From JAJZGK01 sp035538795 (GTDB lineage: Bacteria; Pseudomonadota; Alphaproteobacteria; Rhodospirillales; Magnetospirillaceae), in contig DATLJS010000003.1 in the NCBI GenBank assembly GCA_035538795.1, forward strand, positions 13,501 through 77,500: a stretch of DNA of 64,000 nucleotides, written 5' to 3'. Positions 26,153 through 35,054 of the stretch are shown here, in pieces; within the stretch, counting starts at the first letter, position 1, and each line of letters starts with the position of its first letter. The notes below the pieces were generated by a model. The model worked only from the letters and a program-made list of their open reading frames with translations. It was not told where the DNA came from and did no database searches. A program made the translations under genes and the position numbers.

Positions 26153-26201
26153 AGTGGACCCTTATATATCTTTAAATTGGATCTTATAAACAATCCACTT
26201 T
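26151..26201. promoter_or_regulatory. Divergent control region with MocR-type repeats
   Basis: AAAGTGGA (26151-26158) is mirrored by TCCACTTT (26194-26201). Between them TGGACCCTTATA (26155) and TGGATCTTATA (26178) form a direct repeat 23 bp apart. Combined direct and inverted repeats of this kind are typical MocR operators. The AT-rich stretch can hold promoters for both directions. Confidence 0.55.
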
Positions 26202-26241
26202 AGCGGCAGCATCGCAGTCTCTTCAACGCTGGGGCATTGTC

Positions 26242-26868
26242 ATGCTGCAAAATACCGCGCGCACCGCACCTAGGACCAAATCGGACCGCATGTCCTATGA
26301 CCGCGACGTCGCCTATGAAATTCTTGATCAGGCTTTGGTTTGTCATGTCGGTTTCGTCACCGACGGCACGCCGGTGGTGATCCCCACTATTCATTGGCGG
26401 GTTGGCGACCATCTGTATTTTCACGGCAGCCACGGCAGCCGAATGGCCAAGACCATGGCAGCGGGACAAGACCTGTGCGTCACCGTGACCTTGCTGGACG
26501 GTCTGGTGATGGCCCGTTCGGCCTTCAATCATTCCATGAATTTCCGATCGGTGGTGCTGTTCGGTCAGGCCGAGGAGATCAGCGACTTCGCCGAGAAATC
26601 GGCAATTTTCGATGCCTTGATGGAAAAAGTGGCGCCGGGGCGGCTGCCGCATCTGCGGCCCATGCACGACAAGGAGGTCAACGCCACCAAGCTGTTGTCC
26701 CTGACGATCGACGAAGGTTCGGTGAAGTCCCGCAAAGGTCCGCCGGGCGATCCGGAAGAGGATCGCTCCTGGCCGGTTTGGGCCGGGGTTCTGCCTCTGT
26801 CTCAGACGGCGGGCGAGCCGGTCGTCGACGTCCATGTGCCGCCGGGCGTGACGGCGGGCAAGCCCTGA
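26242..26868 (+). CDS. Pyridoxamine 5'-phosphate oxidase-fold, flavin-binding protein
   Basis: A 208-residue split-barrel protein of the PNPOx-like/flavin-nucleotide-binding family. Recognisable parts are ALVCHVGFVTDGTPVVIPT near residue 31 and HWRVGDHLYFHGSHGSRMAK, which would bind FMN phosphate. True PNP oxidase activity is not shown by sequence. Head-to-head with a MocR regulator, a common pairing for vitamin B6 or amino-acid-derivative genes. It ends at a bidirectional terminator. Confidence 0.8.
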   Translation: MLQNTARTAPRTKSDRMSYDRDVAYEILDQALVCHVGFVTDGTPVVIPTIHWRVGDHLYFHGSHGSRMAKTMAAGQDLCVTVTLLDGLVMARSAFNHSMNFRSVVLFGQAEEISDFAEKSAIFDALMEKVAPGRLPHLRPMHDKEVNATKLLSLTIDEGSVKSRKGPPGDPEEDRSWPVWAGVLPLSQTAGEPVVDVHVPPGVTAGKP

Positions 26869-26873
26869 TGCCA

Positions 26874-26905
26874 AAACGCCCCGGCCAGAACCGACCGGGG
26901 CGTTT
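26874..26905. terminator. Bidirectional terminator
   Basis: AAACGCCCCGG (26874-26884) pairs perfectly with CCGGGGCGTTT (26895-26905) around a 10-nt loop, with A- and T-rich edges on both sides. It lies between the convergent PNPOx-like gene and livF. Confidence 0.75.
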
Positions 26906-26909
26906 CGCT

Positions 26910-27623
26910 TCAATGCCCGCCGTCCAGATAGGCGGCGCGGATTTCCGGGCTGGCCAGCAATTCCTGGCCGGTGCCCGACAATACGATCTCTCCATGCTGC
27001 AGAACATAGGCGCGATCGGCGACCTTCAGGGCGTGGTTGGCATTCTGCTCCACCAGCAGAATGGTCATGCCGTAGTCCCGTTTCAGTTCAAGAACGATCT
27101 GGAAGATCTTCTTGATGTAAAGCGGGGCCAGCCCCAGCGATGGTTCGTCCAGCAGCAGCAGCTTGGGGCGGCTCATCAAGGCGCGGGCGATGGCCAGCAT
27201 TTGCTGTTCGCCGCCGGATAGCGTGCCTGCCCGTTGGTCGCGGCGGTCGGCCAGGATGGGGAACAGGGCTTCCATGCGCTTCAGGTCGATGTCGAAATTC
27301 GCTGGGTCGGCTTTGGCCGTACCCATTTGCAGGTTTTCCAGAACAGTCATGCGCGGATAGATGCGCCGCCCTTCCGGCACCAAGGCAATGCCGCGATGGG
27401 AGATTTCGTGGGTGGGCAGTTTGGTGATGTCTTCGCCCTCGAAGACGATCTTGCCCGACGAAGCACGGGGAATGCCGAACAGCGACATCATCAGAGTCGA
27501 TTTGCCGGCGCCGTTGGCTCCGATCAGGGTGACGATTTCACCCACTTGAACCGACAGATCGACGCCGCGCAGGGCATGGACATGGCCGTAATGGGCATGC
27601 AGCCCGGACAATTGCAGCATCAT
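26910..27623 (-). CDS. livF: LivF-type ABC transporter ATPase (branched-chain/amphipathic amino acids)
   Basis: Second ATPase of a LIV-type importer, 237 residues. Walker A GANGAGKST, signature LSGGEQQMLAIARAL and Walker B LLLLDEPSLGL are present. Last gene of livHMGF; its start overlaps the livG stop. Substrate may be proline, GABA or branched-chain amino acids, judged from neighbours rather than sequence. Confidence 0.9.
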   Translation of the reverse strand: MMLQLSGLHAHYGHVHALRGVDLSVQVGEIVTLIGANGAGKSTLMMSLFGIPRASSGKIVFEGEDITKLPTHEISHRGIALVPEGRRIYPRMTVLENLQMGTAKADPANFDIDLKRMEALFPILADRRDQRAGTLSGGEQQMLAIARALMSRPKLLLLDEPSLGLAPLYIKKIFQIVLELKRDYGMTILLVEQNANHALKVADRAYVLQHGEIVLSGTGQELLASPEIRAAYLDGGH

Positions 27624-28468
27624 CGGGCCACTCCTCCCTGCTGGATTCCCTCTTCCATGTCGTCTTCACCCAGATAGGCCTTGACCACATGGGGATTGAC
27701 GCGGATTTCCGCGGGAGCACCTTCGGCGATCTTGCGTCCGTAATTCAGCACACAGATATGGTCCGACACTTTCATGACCACGCTCATGTCGTGTTCGATC
27801 AGCAGGATGCCGACCTTCTCGTCGCGGCAAAGATAGGTGAGCAGGTCGTTCAGTTCCGCCGATTCCTTGGGATTCAGCCCGGCGGCGGGTTCGTCCAGAC
27901 ACAGCAGGATGGGATCGACGCACAAGGCGCGGGCGATTTCCACCCGGCGCTGCGTGCCATAGGGCAAAGCTCCGGCCGGATGGTTGACGAATTCCATCAG
28001 CTTCAGCCGCGTCAGCCAGGATACGGCCCGCTCGACCGCTTCGTCGGCAGCCTTGCGGTAAGCGGGCAGGCGCAGCAAGCCGGCCAGCGAGAAAGCAGAG
28101 GCCTTCTGCAGGGTGTTGTGCTGGGCCACCACCAGATTTTCCAGCACCGTCATGTTGGCGAACAGACGGATGTTCTGGAAGGTACGGACCACCTGGGCCT
28201 TGCGGGCGACCTGATGGCTGGGCAGATCGGCCAGCCGGATGGTGCCGCGACCCGGGTGATTCAGCGTCACCGAGCCCGAGGTCGGCTTGTAAAAGCCGGT
28301 CAAGCAGTTGAAGAACGTGGTCTTGCCCGCGCCGTTGGGACCGATGATGGCGGTGATGCTGTCGGCAGGCACGTCCAGCGACAGATCGTCGATGGCGGTC
28401 AAACCGCCGAAGCGCATGGTCAGGTTCGTGACCGACAGCAAGGGAAGGATGGCGGTCGGGGGGCTCAT
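27620..28468 (-). CDS. livG: LivG-type ABC transporter ATPase
   Basis: First ATPase of the importer, 282 residues. Walker A GPNGAGKTT near residue 42, Walker B LLCLDEPAAGL. The signature is the altered form LPYGTQRRVEIARAL seen in LivG proteins. The loop with the long insert around QHNTLQKASAF is also family-typical. It overlaps livM and livF by four bases at each end, so translation is coupled. Confidence 0.9.
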   Translation of the reverse strand: MSPPTAILPLLSVTNLTMRFGGLTAIDDLSLDVPADSITAIIGPNGAGKTTFFNCLTGFYKPTSGSVTLNHPGRGTIRLADLPSHQVARKAQVVRTFQNIRLFANMTVLENLVVAQHNTLQKASAFSLAGLLRLPAYRKAADEAVERAVSWLTRLKLMEFVNHPAGALPYGTQRRVEIARALCVDPILLCLDEPAAGLNPKESAELNDLLTYLCRDEKVGILLIEHDMSVVMKVSDHICVLNYGRKIAEGAPAEIRVNPHVVKAYLGEDDMEEGIQQGGVAR

Positions 28469-29751
28469 GCTTTCTCTCCCGGAGCGATATAGACCAGGGT
28501 GGGAGCGCGGTGAGACAGAATCCCGCCCGGACGCCAGACCATGATCAGCACCATGGCGGCACCGAACAACAGCATGCGGTATTCGGCGAAATCGCGGCCC
28601 AGCTCGGGCAACAGCACCAGCACCAGCGACGCCAGAACCACGCCCATCTGGCTGCCCATGCCGCCCAGAACGACGATGGCCAGGATGATGGCGGATTCGC
28701 TGAAGGTGAAGCTTTCAGGGCTGATGAAGCCTTGACGGGCAGCGAAGAAGACGCCGGCGAAGCCGCCCAGCATGGCGCCGATGGCGAAGGAGGACAGCTT
28801 GATGTTGGTGACGTTGATGCCCATGGCCTTGCAGGCGATTTCGTCTTCGCGCACGGCTTCCCAGGCGCGGCCGGTCGGCAGCTTGCGCATGGAGCGCACG
28901 AACAGATTGGTCAGCAGCGCCAGCGCCAGGATGACGTAATACAGGAACATGATGCGTTGAGTGGGGGCGTAATCGAAGCCCAGCGCCTCGGCCAGACTGG
29001 TGCCTGACCCAGGTGGAGAGAAGGTGAAGCCGAACAGTCCGGGGCGGGGAATCGAGCTGATGCCGTTGGGGCCGCCCGAGAAATTGGTCCAGTTCACCAG
29101 GATCAGGCGGATGATCTCGCCAAACCCTAAGGTGACGATGGCCAGATAGTCGCCGCGCAGACGCAGGGTCGGCCAGCCCAACAGCACGCCGAAACCGGCG
29201 GCGACGGCACCGGCGACAGGCAAAGCCTGCCAGAAGCCCCAGCCCAATTCGGTGGACAGGATACCGTAGGTGTAAGCGCCCACAGCGTAAAAGGCGACAT
29301 AGCCGAGATCAAGCAGGCCGGCTAGGCCGACCACCACGTTCAGCCCCCAGCCGAGCATGACGTAGATCAGCACGGTGGTGGCGGTATCCACTACATAACG
29401 GTTGTCCGAAAAGAACAGGGGCAGCACGGCGGCAATGCCGGCTCCGGCCCAGCCGATGACGGATTGCAGGCGGCTGGCGCTCATTTCGCTGGCCTTGGCC
29501 TGGGCGGGGCGGGAGGCCCGGCGGCGGGCCAGGGCCTCCTTGGTCAGTTGCAGCACGACGCGGCCGCCGAAACAGATGGCGACGAACAGGACCAGGGACG
29601 GCCAGCGGGTCATGACCTTCAGCGCGCCGCCTTCGTCCACCGTGGTCAGGCCCAGCATGGGAATGCCCAGCAGCAGGGCGATGAGGGCGATGGACGCGGC
29701 GTCTTTCAGGCGTTCGGCGACGGTGAGGGAGTGATGAGCTTGAACCTGCAT
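28465..29751 (-). CDS. livM: LivM-type ABC transporter permease
   Basis: Permease of 428 residues from the ATG at 29751, chosen because it overlaps the livH stop (TGATG); an upstream in-frame opening lies wholly within livH. About ten hydrophobic segments. The family blocks GLAGLLDLGYVAFYAVGAY and GRAWEAVREDEIACKAMGIN are present. The N-terminal 100 residues form an extra membrane-spanning extension common in long LivM proteins. Confidence 0.9.
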   Translation of the reverse strand: MQVQAHHSLTVAERLKDAASIALIALLLGIPMLGLTTVDEGGALKVMTRWPSLVLFVAICFGGRVVLQLTKEALARRRASRPAQAKASEMSASRLQSVIGWAGAGIAAVLPLFFSDNRYVVDTATTVLIYVMLGWGLNVVVGLAGLLDLGYVAFYAVGAYTYGILSTELGWGFWQALPVAGAVAAGFGVLLGWPTLRLRGDYLAIVTLGFGEIIRLILVNWTNFSGGPNGISSIPRPGLFGFTFSPPGSGTSLAEALGFDYAPTQRIMFLYYVILALALLTNLFVRSMRKLPTGRAWEAVREDEIACKAMGINVTNIKLSSFAIGAMLGGFAGVFFAARQGFISPESFTFSESAIILAIVVLGGMGSQMGVVLASLVLVLLPELGRDFAEYRMLLFGAAMVLIMVWRPGGILSHRAPTLVYIAPGEKA

Positions 29752-30665
29752 CAGACCTTCTCCACTTCCGGACGTCCCAGCAGGCCCGAGGGACGGAACA
29801 TCAGCACCAGGATCAGGATGGCGAAGCTGGCGACGTCCTTGTATTCGGCCGACAGGTACGAAGCCCAAAAGGCTTCGATCATGCCGATGATCAGACCGCC
29901 CAGCATGGCTCCGGGCAACGAGCCGACACCGCCCAGAACGGCGGCGGTGAAGGCCTTGATGCCGACGACGAAGCCGATGAAGAAGTCCACGACGCCGTAA
30001 TAGACGGTGACCATCACTCCGGCCACGGCGGCCAGGCTGGCGCCGATCATGAAGGTCAGCGAGATGATGCGATCGACGTTGTAGCCCAACAGCATGGTCA
30101 CGGTGCGGTCCTGCTCGCAGGCGCGCTGCTGGCGGCCGAACGGGGTCCGGGTGATCAGCCAGGTGAAGCCGGCCATCAAGGCCACGGTCAGCACGATGAT
30201 CAGGACCTGGGTATGGAACAGGCGCACGGTAAAGGTGCCTTCGGTGAACAGGTCGATGCCGTCGGTCAGGATCGGGGTGATGGGCTTGACGCGGGCGCCC
30301 TGGGTTACCTGCACCATGTTTTGCAGGAAGATCGACATGCCGATGGCGGAAATCAGCGGAGCCAGGCGGTTGGAGCCGCGCAGCGGGCGATAGGCGATGC
30401 GCTCAACCGCCCAGCCATAGACCGAGGTGAACAGGATCGCCACTACCAGAACCGCCAGCAGGGCAAAGGGGACCGAACTGACGCCGAAGGCCGCCATCAG
30501 AGTGAAGCTGGTCACGGCGATGAAGGCGCTGACCATGTAGATGTCGCCATGGGCGAAATTGATCATGCCGATGATGCCGTAGACCATCGTGTAGCCGATG
30601 GCGATCAGCCCATAGACGGCGCCGAGTGTCAGGCCGTTGATTAATTGTTGGATTGCCTGAGCCAT
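29751..30665 (-). CDS. livH: LivH-type ABC transporter permease
   Basis: Permease of 304 residues, slightly shorter than LivM, with eight or so spans. Typical blocks are LTLGAVYGLIAIGYTMVYG and GRQQRACEQDRTVTMLLGYN, the cytoplasmic loop that contacts the ATPases. First gene of the livHMGF block; 82 bases separate it from putA upstream, with a terminator hairpin in the gap. Confidence 0.9.
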   Translation of the reverse strand: MAQAIQQLINGLTLGAVYGLIAIGYTMVYGIIGMINFAHGDIYMVSAFIAVTSFTLMAAFGVSSVPFALLAVLVVAILFTSVYGWAVERIAYRPLRGSNRLAPLISAIGMSIFLQNMVQVTQGARVKPITPILTDGIDLFTEGTFTVRLFHTQVLIIVLTVALMAGFTWLITRTPFGRQQRACEQDRTVTMLLGYNVDRIISLTFMIGASLAAVAGVMVTVYYGVVDFFIGFVVGIKAFTAAVLGGVGSLPGAMLGGLIIGMIEAFWASYLSAEYKDVASFAILILVLMFRPSGLLGRPEVEKV

Positions 30666-30693
30666 GGAGTCTCCGCTGGATGGTTCAGTGTTG

Positions 30694-30730
30694 AAAAAGA
30701 GTCCGGCGGCGGGAACAGTTCCGCCGCCGG
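30694..30730 (-). terminator. Terminator downstream of putA
   Basis: On the minus strand CCGGCGGCGG pairs with its complement around an 8-nt loop (stem arms 30721-30730 and 30703-30712) and is followed by ACTCTTTTTC. It separates putA from livH, so the transporter genes may depend on read-through or another promoter. Confidence 0.65.
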
Positions 30731-30747
30731 TGTCTTTTAACCGCTTC

Positions 30748-33700
30748 TTACGCTTCGTCCAGCGACATCAGACTGGCGTTGCCGCCGGCCGCGGTGGTGT
30801 CGATGGACAGGGTGCGCTCGGTGGCGAAGCGGTAAAGGTAGTGGGGACCGCCCGCCTTGGGGCCGGTGCCCGACAGGCCTTCGCCGCCGAATGGCTGAAC
30901 GCCGACCACCGCGCCGACGATGTTGCGGTTGACGTAGGTGTTGCCCACATGCAGGCGGCTGGTGATGCGGGCCACCGTTTCGTCGATACGGCTGTGAATG
31001 CCCAAGGTCAGGCCATAGCCGGTGGCGGCGATGGCGTCGCAGACCTGATCCAATTCGTCCGACTTCCAGCGGATGACGTGCAGGATCGGACCGAACACCT
31101 CGCGGTCCAGGCGCGACAGGCTGTCGATCTCGTAGGCGCGCGGCGCAAAGAAGGTGCCGCGGCTGCCGGCGCTGGCGTCCAGGTCGCAGACATGGATCAG
31201 GCCGGCGAAGCTGTCCAGTTTGGCGGCGTGGGCCAGCAAGGTCTGGCGGGCTTCCTCGTCGATGACCGGGCCGACATCGGTGCGCAGGCTTCCGGGGTCG
31301 CCGACCACCAGTTCCTGCATGGCGCCTTTCAGCATGCCGATCACCTTGTCGGCGATGTCGGCCTGGATGAACAGGACGCGCAGAGCCGAGCAGCGTTGGC
31401 CTGCCGAATTGAAGGCCGAAAGGATGACGTCGCGCACCACCTGTTCCGGCAGTGACGAGGAATCGGCGATCAAAGCGTTTTGGCCGCCGGTTTCGGCGAT
31501 CAAAGGCACGATCGGGCCGGGTTTGGCCGCCAGATTCTGGGCGATCAGCTTGGCGACTTCGGTCGAGCCGGTAAAGGCGACGCCGGCGCAGCGGCTGTCC
31601 TGGACCATGGCGGCGCCGGTACGGCCGTCGCCGGGCAGGAAATGCAGAACGTCGCCGGGAATGCCGGCCTCATGCAGCAAACGCACGGCCAGGGCGCCGC
31701 ACAGCGGAGTCTGCTCGGCGGGCTTGGCGGCTACGCAATTGCCGGCGGCCAGGGCGGCGGCGATCTGGCCGGTGAAAATGGCGACTGGGAAATTCCAGGG
31801 GCTGATGCAGGCGAAGACGCCGCGTCCGCTCAAGGACAGGCTGTTGCGTTCGCCGGTCGGACCGGGCAGCAGCATCGGGGCGGCGAATTTCTCACGGGCT
31901 TGGGCGGCGTAATAGCGCAGGAAATCGATGGCTTCGCGCACTTCCGACAAGGCGTCGCCCTGGGTACGGCCGCCTTCGCGGACGATCAGGGCCAGCAGTT
32001 CGGGCAGGCGCTCCTGGAATAAATCGGCGGCCTTGTCCAACAGGCTGGCGCGCTTTTCCGCCGGCGTGGCGTCCCAGCCGCGCCATGCGGCCTGGGCGCT
32101 GGTCATGGCCTCGGCCACGTCCTGGGCGCTGGCGTTGACCACATGGCCGACGAGCTGGGTATGGTCGGCGGGCGACGTCACGGGCTGTTCTTGGCCGGAG
32201 CGCGGCTGACCGGCGACCACGGGGCGGGCGGTGATCTGGCTGGCGTCCTGGGCGGCGATGGCGTCCTTCAGGCTGGCCAGGGAAGGCTTGTCATGCATGT
32301 CGATACCTTGCGAATTGCGGCGGGACGAAGCGAAAAGATCGTCGGGCAGGGGAATGCGTGGATGGGGCTTGCTGGCGGTCTTGATGGTCTGCTCGACGGG
32401 GTCGCCCAGCAGGGCTTCCAACGGCAGGTCGGCGTCGGCGATGCGATTGACGAACGAGGTATTGGCCCCGTTCTCCAGCAGCCGGCGCACCAGATAGGCC
32501 AGCAGATCCTCGTGGGTGCCCACGGGGGCGTAAATGCGGCAAGGGCGGTTCCATCTGTCGGCGGGAACCACTTCGGAATACAGGTCTTCGCCCATGCCGT
32601 GCAGGCGCTGGAATTCCCAGTCCTGGGCGTTGCCGGCGATTTCGGCGATGGCGGCGACGGTGTGGGCGTTATGGGTGGCGAAGGCCGGATAGAAGGCGAC
32701 CGGATCGGCGAACAGTTCCTTGGCGCAGGCCAGATAGGAAACGTCGGTCGAGGCTTTGCGGGTGAACACCGGATAGCCGGAAAGGCCGCGTTCCTGCGCC
32801 ATCTTGATCTCGGCATCCCAATAGGCGCCCTTGACCAGACGCACCATCAGGCGGCGGTTGGCGTGGCGGGTCATGCCGCCCAGCCACTGGATCACCGGCA
32901 AAGTTCGCTTGGAATAAGCCTGAACGGCCAATCCCAAGCCGTCCCAACCGGCCAGTTCCTGATCGTGGGCCAGGGCGGCCATCAGGTCCAGGGACATTTC
33001 CAGGCGGTCCACTTCTTCGGCATCGACGGTGAAGCCGATGTTCAGCGCCTTGGCTTTTAGGGCCAGCGCCTTGACCGAGGGGAACAGCTCGCGGTGGACG
33101 CGGTCCTCCTGGGCGACTTCATAACGCGGATGCAGAGCCGAAAGCTTGATGGAAATGGATGGCGCCTCCAAAGCCGGGCGTCCTCCCGAGGCTTGGCCGA
33201 TGGCGGCGATGGCGTTGGAATAGCTCTCGAAATAATGCAGGGCGTCCTGGGCGGTGCGGGCGGATTCGCCCAACATGTCGTAGGAGTGGCGATAGCCCAT
33301 CTTCTCGTCGCCGCGAGCGCGGTCCAAAGCCTCGGCCATGGTGCGCCCCATGACGAACTGGCGGCCCAGGATGCGCATGGCGGTGATCACCGCCTGACGG
33401 ATCACCGGTTCGCCGGCGCGGGCGACCAGTCGTTTCAGGGTGGCGGCGAAGCCGTCGTCTTCTTGGGCCAGATTGACGATGCGGCCGGTCAGCATCAGTC
33501 CCCAGGTGGAGGCGTTGACGAACAGGCTGTGCGAAGCGCCCAGCCGCTTTTCCCATTCGGTCGAGCCGATCTTGTCGCGGATCAGAAGATCGACGGTCTC
33601 GGCGTCGGGAATGCGCAGCAGCGCTTCGGCGATGCACATCAGCACGATGCCTTCGCGGGACGACAGATCGTAGGTGTTGAGGAAGGCGTCGATGCCGCCG

Positions 33701-33888
33701 CTCTTCAGGCGCTGGTCGCGGACCGACTGCACCAGGGGGCGGGCGCGGTCCAGGATGCTGGCCTGTTGCGCGGCGCTGAAGCGGGCCTTTTCGCACAGGC
33801 TGTTGACGATTTCGCTTTCGTCGACCCGCAGATGATCGCGGATTTTACCGCGCAAGAGATCAAGCGCGGCGGGGCTGTCGTTGGTCAA
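30748..33888 (-). CDS. putA: PutA, bifunctional proline dehydrogenase / P5C dehydrogenase
   Basis: Oxidises proline to glutamate in two steps. TTG at 33888 is the proposed start (1046 residues); a longer opening to 33990 would code through a hairpin and adds residues unlike the family. The proline dehydrogenase barrel spans about 120-450 (SIKLSALHPRYE, RLVKGAYWDAEIK, FATHNAHT). The aldehyde dehydrogenase domain spans about 520-1000, with catalytic Glu in VPLIAETGGQNA and Cys in GQRCSALRV. The ribbon-helix-helix DNA-binding domain of enteric PutA is absent, so it is a short enzyme-only form. Confidence 0.92.
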   Translation of the reverse strand: MTNDSPAALDLLRGKIRDHLRVDESEIVNSLCEKARFSAAQQASILDRARPLVQSVRDQRLKSGGIDAFLNTYDLSSREGIVLMCIAEALLRIPDAETVDLLIRDKIGSTEWEKRLGASHSLFVNASTWGLMLTGRIVNLAQEDDGFAATLKRLVARAGEPVIRQAVITAMRILGRQFVMGRTMAEALDRARGDEKMGYRHSYDMLGESARTAQDALHYFESYSNAIAAIGQASGGRPALEAPSISIKLSALHPRYEVAQEDRVHRELFPSVKALALKAKALNIGFTVDAEEVDRLEMSLDLMAALAHDQELAGWDGLGLAVQAYSKRTLPVIQWLGGMTRHANRRLMVRLVKGAYWDAEIKMAQERGLSGYPVFTRKASTDVSYLACAKELFADPVAFYPAFATHNAHTVAAIAEIAGNAQDWEFQRLHGMGEDLYSEVVPADRWNRPCRIYAPVGTHEDLLAYLVRRLLENGANTSFVNRIADADLPLEALLGDPVEQTIKTASKPHPRIPLPDDLFASSRRNSQGIDMHDKPSLASLKDAIAAQDASQITARPVVAGQPRSGQEQPVTSPADHTQLVGHVVNASAQDVAEAMTSAQAAWRGWDATPAEKRASLLDKAADLFQERLPELLALIVREGGRTQGDALSEVREAIDFLRYYAAQAREKFAAPMLLPGPTGERNSLSLSGRGVFACISPWNFPVAIFTGQIAAALAAGNCVAAKPAEQTPLCGALAVRLLHEAGIPGDVLHFLPGDGRTGAAMVQDSRCAGVAFTGSTEVAKLIAQNLAAKPGPIVPLIAETGGQNALIADSSSLPEQVVRDVILSAFNSAGQRCSALRVLFIQADIADKVIGMLKGAMQELVVGDPGSLRTDVGPVIDEEARQTLLAHAAKLDSFAGLIHVCDLDASAGSRGTFFAPRAYEIDSLSRLDREVFGPILHVIRWKSDELDQVCDAIAATGYGLTLGIHSRIDETVARITSRLHVGNTYVNRNIVGAVVGVQPFGGEGLSGTGPKAGGPHYLYRFATERTLSIDTTAAGGNASLMSLDEA

Positions 33889-33914
33889 GGTTGCACCTAG
33901 GATGCAGGAGAGAG

Positions 33915-33940
33915 GGCGGCCGGGACGATTCCCGGCCGCC
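33915..33940 (-). other. Hairpin between livJ and putA
   Basis: GGCGGCCGGG (33915-33924) and CCCGGCCGCC (33931-33940) form a perfect 10-bp stem with a 6-nt loop, 14 bases after the livJ stop. There is no T-run. It may stabilise the livJ message, as is common for abundant binding-protein genes. Confidence 0.55.
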
Positions 33941-33953
33941 AGGGATCGGACAG

Positions 33954-35051
33954 TTATTTGGCGGCGTAGTCGTACTGGCCGTTCTTCCACTGATAGACGA
34001 CGAAGCCGGGATCCTTGTCGTTGCCCTTGTCGTCGAAGGCCAGTTTGCCGATGACGGTGTCGAAGCTGCCGGCGGAGACGGCCTTTTGCAGGTCGGCATA
34101 CTTGACGCTGCCGGCCTTGGTGGCGGCCTGGGCGAACATCTGCATGGCGGCGTAGGCGTACAGGACGTAGCCTTCGGGCTCGATCTTGGCGTCGCGGAAT
34201 TCCTTGACCACCGGAGCGGCTTCGGCGCTCTTGCGGGCGTCGGGAGAGAAGGTGAACAGAACGTTGTCCGAAGCCGGACCGGCGGCGGTCACCAGTTCGG
34301 AATTGGTCATGGTGTCGCCGCCCATGACGGTCAGCTTCAGGCCGGCCTGCTGGGCTTGGCGCAGGATCAGGGCGACCTCGGTGTGATATCCGCCATAGGC
34401 CAGCACTTCGACGCCGGCGGCTTTCAGCTTGGAGATCAGGCTGGAATAGTCCTTTTCGCCGGCGGTGATGGATTCGCGCAGGGCCGGAGCGGCGCCGTGG
34501 GCGATCAGAGCCTTTTCGGTTTCGTCGGCCAAGCCTTTGCCGTAAGCGCTTTTGTCATCGACCACGGCGATTTTCTTACCCTTGAAGTGCTCGGCCAGAT
34601 AGGTGCCGCCGACGGTGCCCTGCTGATCGTCGCTGCCCATGATGCGGAAAATGTTCTTCAAGCCGCGCTGGGTGACCTTGGGATTGGTCGAGACGGTGGC
34701 CATCAGGATTTGGGCTTCGTTATAGACGTCCGAAGCGGGCATGGTGGAGCTGGAACACCAGTGGCCATGCATGAAGACGATCTTTTTGTTGACCATGGTG
34801 TTGGCCACCGACACGGCCTGCTTGGGGTCGCAGGCGTCGTCGCCCACTTCCAGCTTCAGCTTCTCGCCCAGAACGCCGCCCTTGGCGTTGATGTCGGCAA
34901 TGGCCATTTCGGCGCCCTTGCGGATCTGGTCGCCGGCCGAGGCATACTGGCCGGTCATCGGCCCAGCGATCCCCACCAGATACTCGGCGTGGGCGGCTCC
35001 AGCCAGAGTCATCAGGCTGACGCAGGTGGCCAGCAGAACCTTCTTGCTCAT
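33954..35051 (-). CDS. livJ: LivJ-type periplasmic amino-acid-binding protein
   Basis: Solute receptor of 365 residues for the LivHMGF importer. Signal peptide 1-22 (ending AHA-E), then EYLVGIAGPMTGQYASAGDQ as in LIV-binding proteins. A disulfide pair is likely around DDACDPK and GHWCSS. It starts 3 bases after the upstream regulator, and its ribosome-binding site AGGAGAG lies in that gene's last codons, so the two are co-transcribed. Substrate unknown; the adjacent putA makes proline a candidate. Confidence 0.9.
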   Translation of the reverse strand: MSKKVLLATCVSLMTLAGAAHAEYLVGIAGPMTGQYASAGDQIRKGAEMAIADINAKGGVLGEKLKLEVGDDACDPKQAVSVANTMVNKKIVFMHGHWCSSSTMPASDVYNEAQILMATVSTNPKVTQRGLKNIFRIMGSDDQQGTVGGTYLAEHFKGKKIAVVDDKSAYGKGLADETEKALIAHGAAPALRESITAGEKDYSSLISKLKAAGVEVLAYGGYHTEVALILRQAQQAGLKLTVMGGDTMTNSELVTAAGPASDNVLFTFSPDARKSAEAAPVVKEFRDAKIEPEGYVLYAYAAMQMFAQAATKAGSVKYADLQKAVSAGSFDTVIGKLAFDDKGNDKDPGFVVYQWKNGQYDYAAK

Positions 35052-35054
35052 TCA

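Noticed and set aside
33889..33990. N-terminal extension of putA
   Set aside because: It would code through the 33915-33940 hairpin and into the livJ end; the TTG at 33888 gives a family-like N-terminus.
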